A DNA stretch of 14,837 nt from Neisseriaceae bacterium (GCA_030151665.1 JASLDB010000070.1:1-14837); one strand, 5' to 3'. Positions 7,338 through 14,752 are shown, counted from the stretch's first letter. Notes: a model not told the origin generated them from the letters alone. Program-made: numbers and translations.

Positions 7338-8081
7338 ATGAATAAGCGTTTGCAAAAAGTGAGGGTGGATGATGAAGAAATCATCATTTTAACCACTTAT
7401 CCTTGGAAAGAAAGCAGTTTGTGGGTGGAAGCTTTTAGTGCTCGATATGGTCGAGTGGCATTGCTTGCCCGCAGTGCTCGCAAGCGCACATCAGAATCTC
7501 GTGGCGTGGTGGTACCATTTGTGCCTTTATTGGCTTCTTGGTATGGTGACAATGAGTTAAAAACTTTGCATCGCATTCAGTGGCAAGGTGGTTATCGCAT
7601 GCCACAAGGTAAGGCCATATTCAGTGCTATGTATGTCAATGAGCTGGTGTTGAAATTAACCGCACGAGAAGATGTCAGCACTGAATTATTTATCGCACTC
7701 AAAACAGTACTGGCCAAAATTGCCCACAATGAAAATCACGCAGCTGCTTTGCGTTTTTTTGAGTGGCAGGTTTTGCAAACATCAGGCTTGGCACCGACCT
7801 TTACGGAAGATGCTTATGGCTGGCCAATTGATGCAAAAGAACAATATTGGCTGATGGCACAAAGCAATCCCATCTTGTTGCGCGATTATGCACAAGATGT
7901 TCAACGCGAGGGTGTATTGGTGTCTGGTGCATGTTTACTGGCGATTGCCAATGGCTCATTAGAAGAGAGTGATTTATTACAAGAAGCCTTGCGTTTGAAT
8001 CGATTTATTTTAGATGGCAGTTTGCCTGAGGGCATTAAAAGCCGTCAATTATTACAACAATTACAAGCTTATCAAAGATAG
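7338..8081 (+). CDS. recO: DNA repair protein RecO
   Basis: Recombination mediator that, with RecR, helps load RecA on SSB-coated single strands in the RecF pathway. It can also anneal DNA. At 247 residues it has the usual size. The N-terminal half fits the OB-fold segment (EEIIILTTYPWKESSLWVEAFSARYGRVALLARSARK). The middle shows the Y.NEL(V)LKLT..ED family motif (YVNELVLKLTAREDVS) and the Phe-Glu-Trp helix (ALRFFEWQVLQTSGLAP). Only one Cys occurs, so the four-Cys zinc site seen in many RecO proteins is absent. No strong ribosome site precedes the ATG. It is the first gene after the fad terminator and is followed 27 bases later by pdxJ, the conserved order in beta- and gammaproteobacteria. 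Confidence 0.93.
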   Translation: MNKRLQKVRVDDEEIIILTTYPWKESSLWVEAFSARYGRVALLARSARKRTSESRGVVVPFVPLLASWYGDNELKTLHRIQWQGGYRMPQGKAIFSAMYVNELVLKLTAREDVSTELFIALKTVLAKIAHNENHAAALRFFEWQVLQTSGLAPTFTEDAYGWPIDAKEQYWLMAQSNPILLRDYAQDVQREGVLVSGACLLAIANGSLEESDLLQEALRLNRFILDGSLPEGIKSRQLLQQLQAYQR

Positions 8082-8108
8082 TGTATTCATCATTTCAGGA
8101 GGTCTTAT

Positions 8109-8840
8109 ATGTTATTAGGTGTGAATATTGATCATGTGGCCACTTTGCGTAATGCCCGTGGTACCTGTTATCCAAGCCCATTAGAAGCTGCCTTGTTGGC
8201 AGAAACCCATGGTGCAGATTTGATTACCTTGCATTTGCGTGAAGACCGTCGTCACATCAAAGACCAAGATGTGAAACTGATCAAACAGGTATTAAAAACC
8301 CGCATGAATTTGGAAATGGCATTAACAGAAGAAATGCTAGAACATGCCTTAGAAGTGATGCCAGAAGATGTTTGCTTGGTGCCTGAAAAACGTGAAGAAG
8401 TGACCACCGAAGGTGGATTGCAAGTGGCAGAACAACAAGAAAAAGTGGCACATTATGTGACTGAATTAAAAAAAGCAGGCATTCGTGTTTCGTTGTTTAT
8501 TGATGCCGATGAAAGACAAATCCAAGCAGCACACGATGTGGGTGCTTCGGTGATTGAATTGCACACTGGTGCATACGCTGATGCGACTACTGCCTTAGAG
8601 CAAACCATGCAGTGTTTGCGTATTGAAGAGGGTGCAAGTTTTGGCCAAGAGTTGGGTTTGGTCGTTAATGCAGGTCATGGTTTGAATATTCACAATGTGA
8701 CGCCAATTGCTAAAATTTTGGCGATTAGTGAATTAAATATTGGTCATGCTTTAATTGCACAATCTGTTTTTATGGGTTTACCAGAGGCTATTCGTCAAAT
8801 GAAAGAAGCCATGTTCCGCGCGCGCAGCATGCCATTTTAA
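8109..8840 (+). CDS. pdxJ: Pyridoxine 5'-phosphate synthase
   Basis: Condenses 1-deoxy-D-xylulose 5-phosphate with 3-amino-2-oxopropyl phosphate to pyridoxine 5'-phosphate, the final ring-closing step of DXP-dependent vitamin B6 synthesis. The 243-residue TIM barrel begins VNIDHVATLRNARGT. It has LHLREDRRHI (H42), the catalytic Glu in NLEMALTEEM (E69), NAGHGLN (H190) and the phosphate-binding end SELNIGHALI. These residues correspond to E. coli H45, E72 and H193 with a constant offset of three. A near-perfect ribosome site CAGGAGGT at 8096-8103 supports the ATG. It lies between recO and acpS, as in many proteobacteria. Confidence 0.97.
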   Translation: MLLGVNIDHVATLRNARGTCYPSPLEAALLAETHGADLITLHLREDRRHIKDQDVKLIKQVLKTRMNLEMALTEEMLEHALEVMPEDVCLVPEKREEVTTEGGLQVAEQQEKVAHYVTELKKAGIRVSLFIDADERQIQAAHDVGASVIELHTGAYADATTALEQTMQCLRIEEGASFGQELGLVVNAGHGLNIHNVTPIAKILAISELNIGHALIAQSVFMGLPEAIRQMKEAMFRARSMPF

Positions 8841-8875
8841 AAAAACAAAAAGATTGAAGTAGAAAGGGTGAATAA

Positions 8876-9256
8876 GTGATTCACGGAATTGGAACGGATA
8901 TTGTCAAAGTGGCTCGAATTGAGCGTTTGCATAATCAGTATAAACAAGCTTTTGCTGACCGTATTTTAACCATGCATGAGCGCTTGGAATGGGTTAACAG
9001 CAACCAGCAAGTCATGTATTTGGCCAAGCGTTTTGCGGCAAAAGAAGCATTTTCCAAAGCAGTGGGTACAGGTTTACGCAGCCCAGTAACCCTGCAAAAC
9101 ATTGGTGTGGCCAATGATGAGTCTGGTAAGCCTGAATTCATGTATTCACCAGAGCTTAAAAAGTGGTTAAATAGTCAAGGCATTGCTCGGGTGCACGTGA
9201 GTTTAAGCGATGAAGAAGACTTTGTGGTGGCTTTTGCTGTGGCTGAGAAACGCTAA
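8876..9256 (+). CDS. acpS: Holo-[acyl-carrier-protein] synthase
   Basis: Transfers 4'-phosphopantetheine from CoA to a serine of apo-ACP, activating it for fatty acid synthesis. The 126 residues equal the E. coli length. The N-terminal MIHGIGTDIVKVARIE supplies the Mg-binding D8, and RFAAKEAFSKAVGTGL supplies E57 and the CoA-binding lysine. The protein ends with the family's HVSLSDEEDFVVAFAVAE strand pair. The start is GTG at 8876, preceded by AAAGGG at 8864-8868 and neighbours; no ATG is available at the conserved N-terminus. Its TAA shares the A with the ATG of the next gene, so the two are probably translationally coupled. Confidence 0.96.
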   Translation: MIHGIGTDIVKVARIERLHNQYKQAFADRILTMHERLEWVNSNQQVMYLAKRFAAKEAFSKAVGTGLRSPVTLQNIGVANDESGKPEFMYSPELKKWLNSQGIARVHVSLSDEEDFVVAFAVAEKR

Positions 9257-10002
9257 TGAAACGCACCGAAGTGGTTGCAGCCGTTCTATACAACGAAAAT
9301 GGTGACTATTTGCTCAGCTCAAGACCAGAAGGCAAGCCTTATGCAGGTTATTGGGAGTTTGCTGGTGGGAAAATAGAGGTAGGCGAAACCGCCAAGATGG
9401 CTTTGGCTCGCGAGTTGGATGAAGAGTTGGGCATTCAAATTAACGATGCTCACCTTTGGTTAACACTGGAGCACCAATATGAGCATGCTCATGTGCGGTT
9501 GCAGTTTTTTCGAATTCAGGCAGATGAGTGGCAAGGCACATTAACTGCCAAAGAAGGGCAGTCATGGGCATGGCAAAATTCACTTTTAAATAATGTCAGC
9601 CCAATGTTGCCTGCCAATGCACCCATTATTCAAGCCTTGGCGATTCCGCCACTTTTGTATGGTGATTTAGCAACAGGTTTATTGGGTCAAAATGGTCAGG
9701 TGTATTTTCAAAACAATGGCGGCAATGCCTTGTCTTTAAACTGGGGCGTTGTTGATGAGGCAACATTGCCGCTTGATAGTTTAAGCCAAGATGCATGGCT
9801 GGTTGTGGCACATCAACATCTTGATTTGTCAAGATTGGTATCGTGGTTGTCTTTGGGGGTGGCTCGGCCAGTTGTTTTGGCAATCAGTGAGTCGATATAC
9901 CCCTTGTATCCTGATAAATGGCAACAACTGTTGGACATCGGTTTACATGGCTTTGCTATTTTGACATTAAAAAATGAAAATGATGAAACAATTAACCCGT
10001 AA
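9256..10002 (+). CDS. mutT: Nudix hydrolase (MutT-like, 8-oxo-dGTP diphosphatase) with a C-terminal extension
   Basis: Probably removes oxidised nucleotides such as 8-oxo-dGTP from the pool. Residues 1-130 form a Nudix domain with a textbook box at 38-60 (GKIEVGE, seven residues, RELDEELGI) preceded by SRPEGKPYAGYWEFAGG, the MutT-type guanine-nucleotide form. A further 110 or so residues follow. In many betaproteobacteria the MutT homologue is fused to a thiamine-phosphate-synthase-like (ThiE/TenI) domain. Here the tail is too short for a full barrel and shows only faint similarity (for example SLGVARPVVLAI and LLDIGLHGFAIL), so it may be a worn remnant. This last point is inference. The ATG overlaps the acpS stop by one base. 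The 3' end overlaps the next gene by 29 bases. Confidence 0.85.
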   Translation: MKRTEVVAAVLYNENGDYLLSSRPEGKPYAGYWEFAGGKIEVGETAKMALARELDEELGIQINDAHLWLTLEHQYEHAHVRLQFFRIQADEWQGTLTAKEGQSWAWQNSLLNNVSPMLPANAPIIQALAIPPLLYGDLATGLLGQNGQVYFQNNGGNALSLNWGVVDEATLPLDSLSQDAWLVVAHQHLDLSRLVSWLSLGVARPVVLAISESIYPLYPDKWQQLLDIGLHGFAILTLKNENDETINP

Positions 10003-10432
10003 GCAAGTCATATTGATTGGCGTCTTGTTATTGCTGTTTGCCTTGCTAAAAGTAGTGACTATTTGGTATTGGCAATCACAAAAAACAGAGCACAAAGACC
10101 AAGCCCTTATATTGCCTGTTCAATGCAATATTCGCCAAGGTTGCCCTTTGCCCAATGGCGTGGTGATAACATTTGATGGCAAGCTTACCGAAAAAGCACC
10201 TTTTAATATTGTTGCTAAAAATATTCCCGCCAGTAGTCAAAATGTCCATGTGAGTTTTAGCATGAAAAACATGGAAATGGGTTTTAATCGCTATAAATTA
10301 TTGCCCCATTCAGGCAATACATGGGTGGCTGAAGGTGTTCGTTTGCCTATTTGTGTTCTGCAATTGAAAGAATATGTCGCAGAAGTGACGATTGATAAGC
10401 AGTATTATGAAATCCCGTTTAAAACGGACTAA
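9974..10432 (+). CDS. Small membrane-anchored protein with a possible YtkA/FixH-like periplasmic domain
   Basis: I do not recognise a named gene. The 152-residue product has a short basic N-terminus and one membrane segment (about residues 11-33). A domain of about 115 residues follows, probably periplasmic. That domain contains C51, C57 and C127. It also has a Met cluster SMKNMEMGFNRYKLLP (M97, M100, M102) followed by W..EGVRLPIC. This resembles the M.GM.MG...Y.L / W.A...LP pattern of YtkA- or FixH-like Ig-fold domains, some linked to copper handling or oxidase assembly. That link is inference from a short pattern. The start is uncertain: ATG codons occur at 9974, 9980 and 9983 with no clear ribosome site. 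The gene begins inside the Nudix gene, suggesting coupled translation, and its stop shares a base with an ATG of the next frame. Confidence 0.8.
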   Translation: MKMMKQLTRKQVILIGVLLLLFALLKVVTIWYWQSQKTEHKDQALILPVQCNIRQGCPLPNGVVITFDGKLTEKAPFNIVAKNIPASSQNVHVSFSMKNMEMGFNRYKLLPHSGNTWVAEGVRLPICVLQLKEYVAEVTIDKQYYEIPFKTD

Positions 10433-10446
10433 TGAGAAAGAAAAAC

Positions 10447-10701
10447 ATGATTGCCAAAAAATTATTTGAAGAAGTATCTGCTAAATTGGGTGAAACCTTG
10501 TCCAATAGTCCTGCCAAAGACATGGAAAAAAATGTGAAATCTTTATTGGGTTCTGCATTCAATCGCATGGATTTGGTGACACGTGAAGAATTTGACTTGC
10601 AACAGCAAATCTTATTAAAAACCCGTGAACAATTAACCATGTTGGAAGCCCGTTTGGCACAATTAGAAGGCAATCAAACCAAGACAACCGCTGCTGAATA
10701 A
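10447..10701 (+). CDS. ubiK: Ubiquinone biosynthesis accessory factor UbiK (YqiC/BMFP family)
   Basis: Small trimeric coiled-coil protein that assists the aerobic ubiquinone biosynthesis complex, probably by contacting membrane lipid. The family signature is clear: NRMDLVTREEFDLQQQILLKTREQLTMLEARLAQLE, the latter half being a heptad-repeat coiled coil. The preferred start is the ATG at 10447, giving 84 residues beginning MIAKKLFEEV, as in relatives. It has purine-rich GAGAAAG at 10434-10440 as ribosome site. An in-frame ATG at 10432 overlapping the previous stop would add MRKKN and cannot be excluded. It is followed after 50 bases by comM, a frequent neighbour in proteobacteria. Confidence 0.9.
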   Translation: MIAKKLFEEVSAKLGETLSNSPAKDMEKNVKSLLGSAFNRMDLVTREEFDLQQQILLKTREQLTMLEARLAQLEGNQTKTTAAE

Positions 10702-10751
10702 CGTGAATTGATCGCCTGTATATAGCCGTTGTTAGATAAAGGAGGTGCATT

Positions 10752-12266
10752 ATGTCCTTGGCCCTTGTTTACTCTCGTGCCTTATGTGGCATTGATGCAC
10801 CCTCTATTGAAGTAGAAGCCCATTTGGCCAATGGTTTACCTGCATTCAATATTGTTGGCTTGCCAGAAGCGGAAGTCAAAGAAAGTCGCGATCGCGTGCG
10901 AGCCGCGATTATTCAATCAGGGTTTGAGTTCCCTGCCAAAAAAGTCACCATTAATTTAGCCCCTGCAGATTTACCCAAGCACACGGGTCGATTTGATTTG
11001 CCCATTGCCATTGGTATCTTGGCGGCTTCAAAACAAATCAACACGCAAGATTTACATGAATATGAACTGATGGGTGAGCTGGCATTGTCAGGTTTATTGC
11101 GCCCTGTGCAAGGGGTGATTGCCATGAGTCAAGCTTGCCAACGAGCTGGTCGTCAAATGATATTGCCCGAAGACAGTGCCATGCAAGCGGCATTGGTACC
11201 CAATGCACAAGTTTTATCAGCTCGACACCTATTGGAAGTCAGTGCTCATTTTAATCAGACCAACATTTTGCCCAGCGCGACAGCAGATTGGGCCGATGTA
11301 CTTGAACCCACAATAGACATGCCAGATTTTCAAGATGTTAAAGGACAGCAGACGGTTAAACAAGCCTTGTTTTTTGCCGCCAGTGGTGGGCACAGTTTGC
11401 TGATGTCTGGCCCTCCTGGAACGGGGAAATCCATGCTGGCAGCAAGATTGCCCAGTATCTTGCCCCCTTTGAGTGTTCATGAGTATTTGGATGTGGCGGC
11501 CATTCATGGTTTATTGCCACAGTTGTCTTCTGAGTCGCTGTCAATGTTACGGCCTTTTCGCACACCACATCACAGCGCCTCTTCTGTGGCATTGGTGGGT
11601 GGTGGCAGTCTACCCAAACCGGGTGAAATTTCTTTGGCGCACCATGGTGTTTTATTCTTAGATGAATTGCCAGAATTCGATCGAAAAGTACTTGAGGTCT
11701 TACGAGAGCCTATGGAAAACGGGGAAATCCACATTTCTCGTGCGGCCAGTCAAGTGACTTTTCCAGCTCGTTTTCAATTTATTGCTGCCATGAACCCATG
11801 CCCTTGTGGTTATGCAGGCCATGCAACACGCTCATGTACTTGTAGTACAGACAGTGTACTGCGCTACCAAGGTAAATTGTCAGGCCCACTTTTGGATAGA
11901 ATTGACATGACTGTACATGTGCCCAGTTTGGCTTTAAGTGATTTAGATGGATTGCCTACAGGGCAAAGCAGTCAGGAAATTCGTGAGCAAGTGGTGAAGA
12001 GCCGACAGCGGCAATGGCAACGACAAAATTGTTTGAATGCTGCATTGGGTGTTCGACAATTAAATGGGGTGGCTGATATTGCTGATTTAGCAAGGCAATA
12101 TTTACAACAAACCATGGATAAATTGCATTTGTCCGCACGTGCATACCATAAAATATTACGGGTTGCACGTACCGTTGCTGATTGCCAAGGTGATGAAATT
12201 GTCAGTAAAAATCATGTACAGCAAGCCATTGCTTTTCGGCGGGCGATTGTAAATAAAGCTGGCTAA
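10752..12266 (+). CDS. comM: ComM/YifB, Mg-chelatase-like AAA+ ATPase (branch migration helicase in transformation)
   Basis: A hexameric AAA+ motor that extends strand exchange during natural transformation. The 504-residue protein starts with the ChlI-type domain (AHLANGLPAFNIVGLPEAEVKESRDRVRAAI and LAPADLPKHTGRFDLPIA, listed as two segments). The ATPase core has Walker A GPPGTGKS (220-227) and Walker B VLFLDE (300-305). RTPHHSASSVALVGGG lies between them, and DRIDM comes later. A C-terminal Mg_chelatase_C domain includes LSARAYHKILRVARTVADC. Four Cys in NPCPCGYAGHATRSCTC (350, 352, 362, 364) form a likely zinc site. AAAGGAGGTG directly before the ATG is an excellent ribosome site, suggesting high or independent translation. 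It is the last gene of the recO run. Confidence 0.95.
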   Translation: MSLALVYSRALCGIDAPSIEVEAHLANGLPAFNIVGLPEAEVKESRDRVRAAIIQSGFEFPAKKVTINLAPADLPKHTGRFDLPIAIGILAASKQINTQDLHEYELMGELALSGLLRPVQGVIAMSQACQRAGRQMILPEDSAMQAALVPNAQVLSARHLLEVSAHFNQTNILPSATADWADVLEPTIDMPDFQDVKGQQTVKQALFFAASGGHSLLMSGPPGTGKSMLAARLPSILPPLSVHEYLDVAAIHGLLPQLSSESLSMLRPFRTPHHSASSVALVGGGSLPKPGEISLAHHGVLFLDELPEFDRKVLEVLREPMENGEIHISRAASQVTFPARFQFIAAMNPCPCGYAGHATRSCTCSTDSVLRYQGKLSGPLLDRIDMTVHVPSLALSDLDGLPTGQSSQEIREQVVKSRQRQWQRQNCLNAALGVRQLNGVADIADLARQYLQQTMDKLHLSARAYHKILRVARTVADCQGDEIVSKNHVQQAIAFRRAIVNKAG

Positions 12267-12277
12267 TGTGGCCGAGT

Positions 12278-12306
12278 TTGTTAAAATAAGCTGTTGTAAT
12301 TTTAAT
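12278..12306 (+). promoter_or_regulatory. Candidate promoter for the SPOR-protein gene
   Basis: TTGTTA (12278-12283) and TTTAAT (12301-12306) are separated by exactly 17 bases and match the sigma-70 hexamers at four and five of six positions. It lies in the 57-base gap after comM and would start transcription near 12313, about 11 bases before the ATG, which is short. No terminator separates comM from this gene, so read-through is also possible. Confidence 0.4.
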
Positions 12307-12323
12307 TAGATAAAAGCATCATC

Positions 12324-13010
12324 ATGAAGAATAAAAATCAACAAGCAGGTAAGACTTTTAGCGGTATTTTAATCGGCTTGGTCTTGGCTGTGGTCGTTGT
12401 CGCTGGTTTATTGTGGTTCTTGAACAATAATAAAACCACATTTCAACACCAAGAACCTGCCAAACCAGAACAAATACGTGAGCCTGATATTTTAAACCCA
12501 CCAGGATTGAATACAGAATCATCAGCCAGCAATCAAAATACAGATGGATCAACAGATGGCAGTGGTGTAGTCGATGAAGGTGAAGACACATCGCCACCGC
12601 CTGTGGTTAAAGTCGAACCAACACAGCCTAAAATTATCCCAAAAGAACACAAGGATGATGCTGGTAAAAAGAATGTCGATAAGCCCATTAAAGTATCCCC
12701 AGAAGATATTTTAAACAGTGGTAGTTTGGAGAAAGCACAAGCAAAAGCCAAGAAAGAACAATCTCCTGCAGTAAAAACAAGTAAAAATGTTGTATACCAA
12801 GTGGGTTCTTATGCTAAAGAAGAGACTGCAGATGCTCAACGTGCACAATTGGTGATGTTGGGTATAGATGCCAAGATTGAGAAAGCACAAGTGGGTCAAG
12901 GTAAAACGGTGTATAGAGTGAAAACCATGCCCGTTACTGAGGCTCAAGCCGCCATTGTTGCTAAAAATTTGCGCAGCAATGGTATTGATTATTTACCAGT
13001 ATCCAAATAA
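12324..13010 (+). CDS. Membrane-anchored SPOR-domain protein (FtsN-like architecture)
   Basis: Probably binds peptidoglycan at division sites through a C-terminal SPOR domain. The 228 residues have a short basic cytoplasmic tail and one membrane helix (about 12-33). A long linker rich in Pro, Ser, Thr, Asp and Lys follows (about 40-150). The SPOR domain at about 155-228 reads VVYQVGSYAKEETADAQRAQLVMLGIDAKI, then VYRVKTMPV and a final NGIDYLPVSK (segments given separately). This is the layout of FtsN and of several unnamed neisserial SPOR proteins; family membership is secure, equivalence to FtsN is not. It precedes dsbA by 24 bases with no terminator, so the two are likely co-transcribed. The ribosome site is weak (AAAAG). 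Confidence 0.88.
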   Translation: MKNKNQQAGKTFSGILIGLVLAVVVVAGLLWFLNNNKTTFQHQEPAKPEQIREPDILNPPGLNTESSASNQNTDGSTDGSGVVDEGEDTSPPPVVKVEPTQPKIIPKEHKDDAGKKNVDKPIKVSPEDILNSGSLEKAQAKAKKEQSPAVKTSKNVVYQVGSYAKEETADAQRAQLVMLGIDAKIEKAQVGQGKTVYRVKTMPVTEAQAAIVAKNLRSNGIDYLPVSK

Positions 13011-13034
13011 ATAAAGAAACGAAGGATTTAACTT

Positions 13035-13724
13035 ATGCGTATTGAAAAGTGGATTGCAGCAGCAGCTTTAGCAAGTGGTTTTGGTATGGCACAAGCGCAA
13101 ATTGTTGAAGGCCGTGACTATGAGAAATTACCGCAAGTACACCAACAAGCACAAAGCAATAAAGTTGAAGTATTGGAATTTTTTGGCTATTTTTGTATCC
13201 ACTGCAAAAAATTAGACCCAATTTTGCGTCAACATGTTCGTACTTTCGCTAGCGATACGTATTATCGTCCAGTGCATGTGGTATGGGAGCCTAACATGAT
13301 GACGTTTGCTCGTTTGGCATCTGCTGTCAATAGCACAGGTTTGAAAAACAAAGCCAATCCTGCGATTTTCAGTGCCATGTTTGATCAAAAAATCAACTTG
13401 GGTGATGAGATGCAGTTGAAAAAATGGGCTGCTAGCCAACAAATCTTTGATGGTAAAAAATTGATTTCAGCTTATGACTCTTTTGCAGCCAAGGCAGATG
13501 CAGAAGCCATGCAAAAGTTAACCAAAGAGTACAATGTTGAAGCCACACCCATGGTTATTGTTGGTGGTAAATACAAGGTATTGATGAAAGATTTTAACCA
13601 ATCAATGCCCATTATTGATGCATTGGTAGACAAAGTGCGTCAAGAACGCAATATGCCCAAACCAGCACCTGTGAAATCAGCAGGTAGTCGTGGTGCAGCC
13701 GCTGCATTGCAAGCCAATAAATAA
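13035..13724 (+). CDS. dsbA: Periplasmic thiol:disulfide oxidase DsbA
   Basis: Introduces disulfide bonds into exported proteins in the periplasm. The 229-residue precursor has a signal peptide with an AQA cleavage motif (A19-Q20-A21, mature start QIVEG) and no lipobox, so it should be soluble rather than a lipoprotein like some neisserial DsbA proteins. The thioredoxin fold carries the active site C54-I-H-C57 in EFFGYFCIHCKKLDP and the cis-proline at T171-P172 (EATPMVIVGGKY). CIHC differs from the CPHC of E. coli and is close to the CVHC I recall for neisserial enzymes. A helical insert lies between. The last 20 or so residues are a basic, Ala/Pro-rich tail. GAAGGA at 13021-13026 or thereabouts is the ribosome site. 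A hairpin follows the stop. Confidence 0.95.
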   Translation: MRIEKWIAAAALASGFGMAQAQIVEGRDYEKLPQVHQQAQSNKVEVLEFFGYFCIHCKKLDPILRQHVRTFASDTYYRPVHVVWEPNMMTFARLASAVNSTGLKNKANPAIFSAMFDQKINLGDEMQLKKWAASQQIFDGKKLISAYDSFAAKADAEAMQKLTKEYNVEATPMVIVGGKYKVLMKDFNQSMPIIDALVDKVRQERNMPKPAPVKSAGSRGAAAALQANK

Positions 13725-13743
13725 GGTTTAAATTGTCACAATC

Positions 13744-13770
13744 ATCAGGTAGCTTAGGCTACCTGATTTT
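13744..13770 (+). terminator. Terminator-like hairpin after dsbA, arm resembles a Neisseriaceae DNA uptake sequence
   Basis: ATCAGGTAGC (13744-13753) and GCTACCTGAT (13758-13767) form a perfect 10-bp stem with a TTAG loop, followed by a short T-tract (13767-13770). It lies between dsbA and uppP. The 12-mer AGGCTACCTGAT at 13756-13767 differs by one base from the Eikenella-type uptake sequence AGGCTACCTGAA as I recall it. Paired uptake sequences commonly act as terminators in Neisseriaceae. The T-tract is short, so termination may be partial. Confidence 0.7.
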
Positions 13771-13785
13771 GTATGGAAAAGCATA

Positions 13786-14616
13786 ATGGATATTCTATTG
13801 TTACTCAAAGCATTGGTTTTGGGCGTTGTTGAAGGCATTACAGAATTTTTGCCTATTTCTAGTACAGGCCACTTGATTGTTGCTGGTGATTTGTTGAATT
13901 TTAAAAGCACCGAGCAGGTGTTTGAAATTGCGATTCAATTGGGCGCAGTATTGGCTGTGGTGTATGAATATCGACAAAAATTCACCCATGTTATCACCCA
14001 TATTGGTAAAGATCGGTTGGTGAATCGTTTTGTTTTGAATTTGGCCATTGCATTTATGCCTGCTGCGGTAATTGGTTTGTTATTTAGTAAGGTTATTAAA
14101 CACTATTTGTTTAATCCTGTTTCTGTTGCAACAGCATTGGTCATTGGTGGTTTGATTATTTTTTGGGCAGAAAAACGGCAGACTCAAGTTAAACCTCGTG
14201 TGACTTCTGTCGATGACATGACAGTCAAAGATGCATTGCTTGTGGGGTGTGCACAAGTTTTGGCCTTGATTCCAGGGACTTCACGTTCTGGTAGTACAAT
14301 TATTGGTGGCATGCTAGGTGGCCTAGATCGCAAAGTGGCGACAGAGTTTTCATTTTTCTTGGCAGTGCCAGTCATGATTGCAGCGACAGGTTATCAAATC
14401 TTAAAATACCGTGATTTATTTAGCATGCAAGACATCGCTACGATTTCAATTGGTTTTGTGGCTGCATTTGTCAGTGGTTTATTTGCTGTGCGTGCGTTGT
14501 TGAAATTTTTAGCAACAAAGAACTACGTACCGTTTGCTTGGTACCGCGTTATTTTTGGTGGCATTATCTTATTAACGTCAGTATTCGGTTGGATTGATTG
14601 GACAGGTGTAAAATAA
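13786..14616 (+). CDS. uppP: Undecaprenyl-diphosphatase (UppP/BacA)
   Basis: Integral membrane phosphatase that recycles undecaprenyl pyrophosphate to the monophosphate for peptidoglycan and other envelope polymers; raised levels give bacitracin resistance. The 276 residues contain the first signature VVEGITEFLPISSTGHLI (E16, E20, H29) and the second PGTSRSGSTIIGGMLGGLDR (R167). Both align with E. coli E17, E21, H30 and R174. About seven to eight hydrophobic segments are visible, including AVIGLLF, ALVIGGLIIFW and a last segment VIFGGIILLTSVFGW. The ATG at 13786 is preceded by a modest GGAAAAG ribosome site. A separate start or partial read-through from dsbA is possible. Confidence 0.96.
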   Translation: MDILLLLKALVLGVVEGITEFLPISSTGHLIVAGDLLNFKSTEQVFEIAIQLGAVLAVVYEYRQKFTHVITHIGKDRLVNRFVLNLAIAFMPAAVIGLLFSKVIKHYLFNPVSVATALVIGGLIIFWAEKRQTQVKPRVTSVDDMTVKDALLVGCAQVLALIPGTSRSGSTIIGGMLGGLDRKVATEFSFFLAVPVMIAATGYQILKYRDLFSMQDIATISIGFVAAFVSGLFAVRALLKFLATKNYVPFAWYRVIFGGIILLTSVFGWIDWTGVK

Positions 14617-14648
14617 TAAGCATCTGTAGAGGTTGTTTGAGCTTATTA
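14614..14648 (+). other. Inverted repeat at the end of uppP
   Basis: TAATAAGC (14614-14621, beginning with the uppP stop codon) and GCTTATTA (14641-14648) are exact 8-base complements around a 19-base loop. No T-tract follows and the stem is AT-rich, so it is at most a weak transcript-end structure. Its right arm overlaps the promoter candidate at 14633-14660. Confidence 0.3.
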
Positions 14649-14660
14649 CCATGGTATATT
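14633..14660 (+). promoter_or_regulatory. Extended -10 promoter candidate upstream of hisZ
   Basis: TGGTATATT (14652-14660) contains the extended -10 TGn motif plus TATATT, five of six to consensus. A weak -35 TTGTTT lies at 14633-14638 with 16-base spacing. Transcription would start near 14667, giving a leader of about 140 bases before hisZ that contains two hairpins. A second weaker -10-like TAGTAT lies at 14733-14738. Confidence 0.45.
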
Positions 14661-14684
14661 GCTGCAAAAACAAATGTATTTAAA

Positions 14685-14719
14685 CACCAAAGCAGCACAG
14701 ATTAAGTTGCTGCTAGGTG
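14685..14719 (+). other. Stem-loop in the hisZ leader
   Basis: AGCAGCA (14691-14697) pairs perfectly with TGCTGCT (14708-14714). The stem can extend through CACC (14685-14688) with GGTG (14716-14719) across a small internal loop. An upstream TTGCTGC at 14659-14665 could compete for the same left arm if transcribed. No T-tract follows, so it is not a terminator by itself. Confidence 0.45.
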
Positions 14720-14752
14720 AGAAAAATTGTGGTAGTATCTCTTTTTACATGG

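Noticed and set aside
10432..10446. ATG at 10432 as the start of ubiK
   Set aside because: It overlaps the previous stop and adds MRKKN, not seen in the family. The ATG at 10447 matches the usual N-terminus and has a purine-rich site at suitable distance. Kept as an alternative only.
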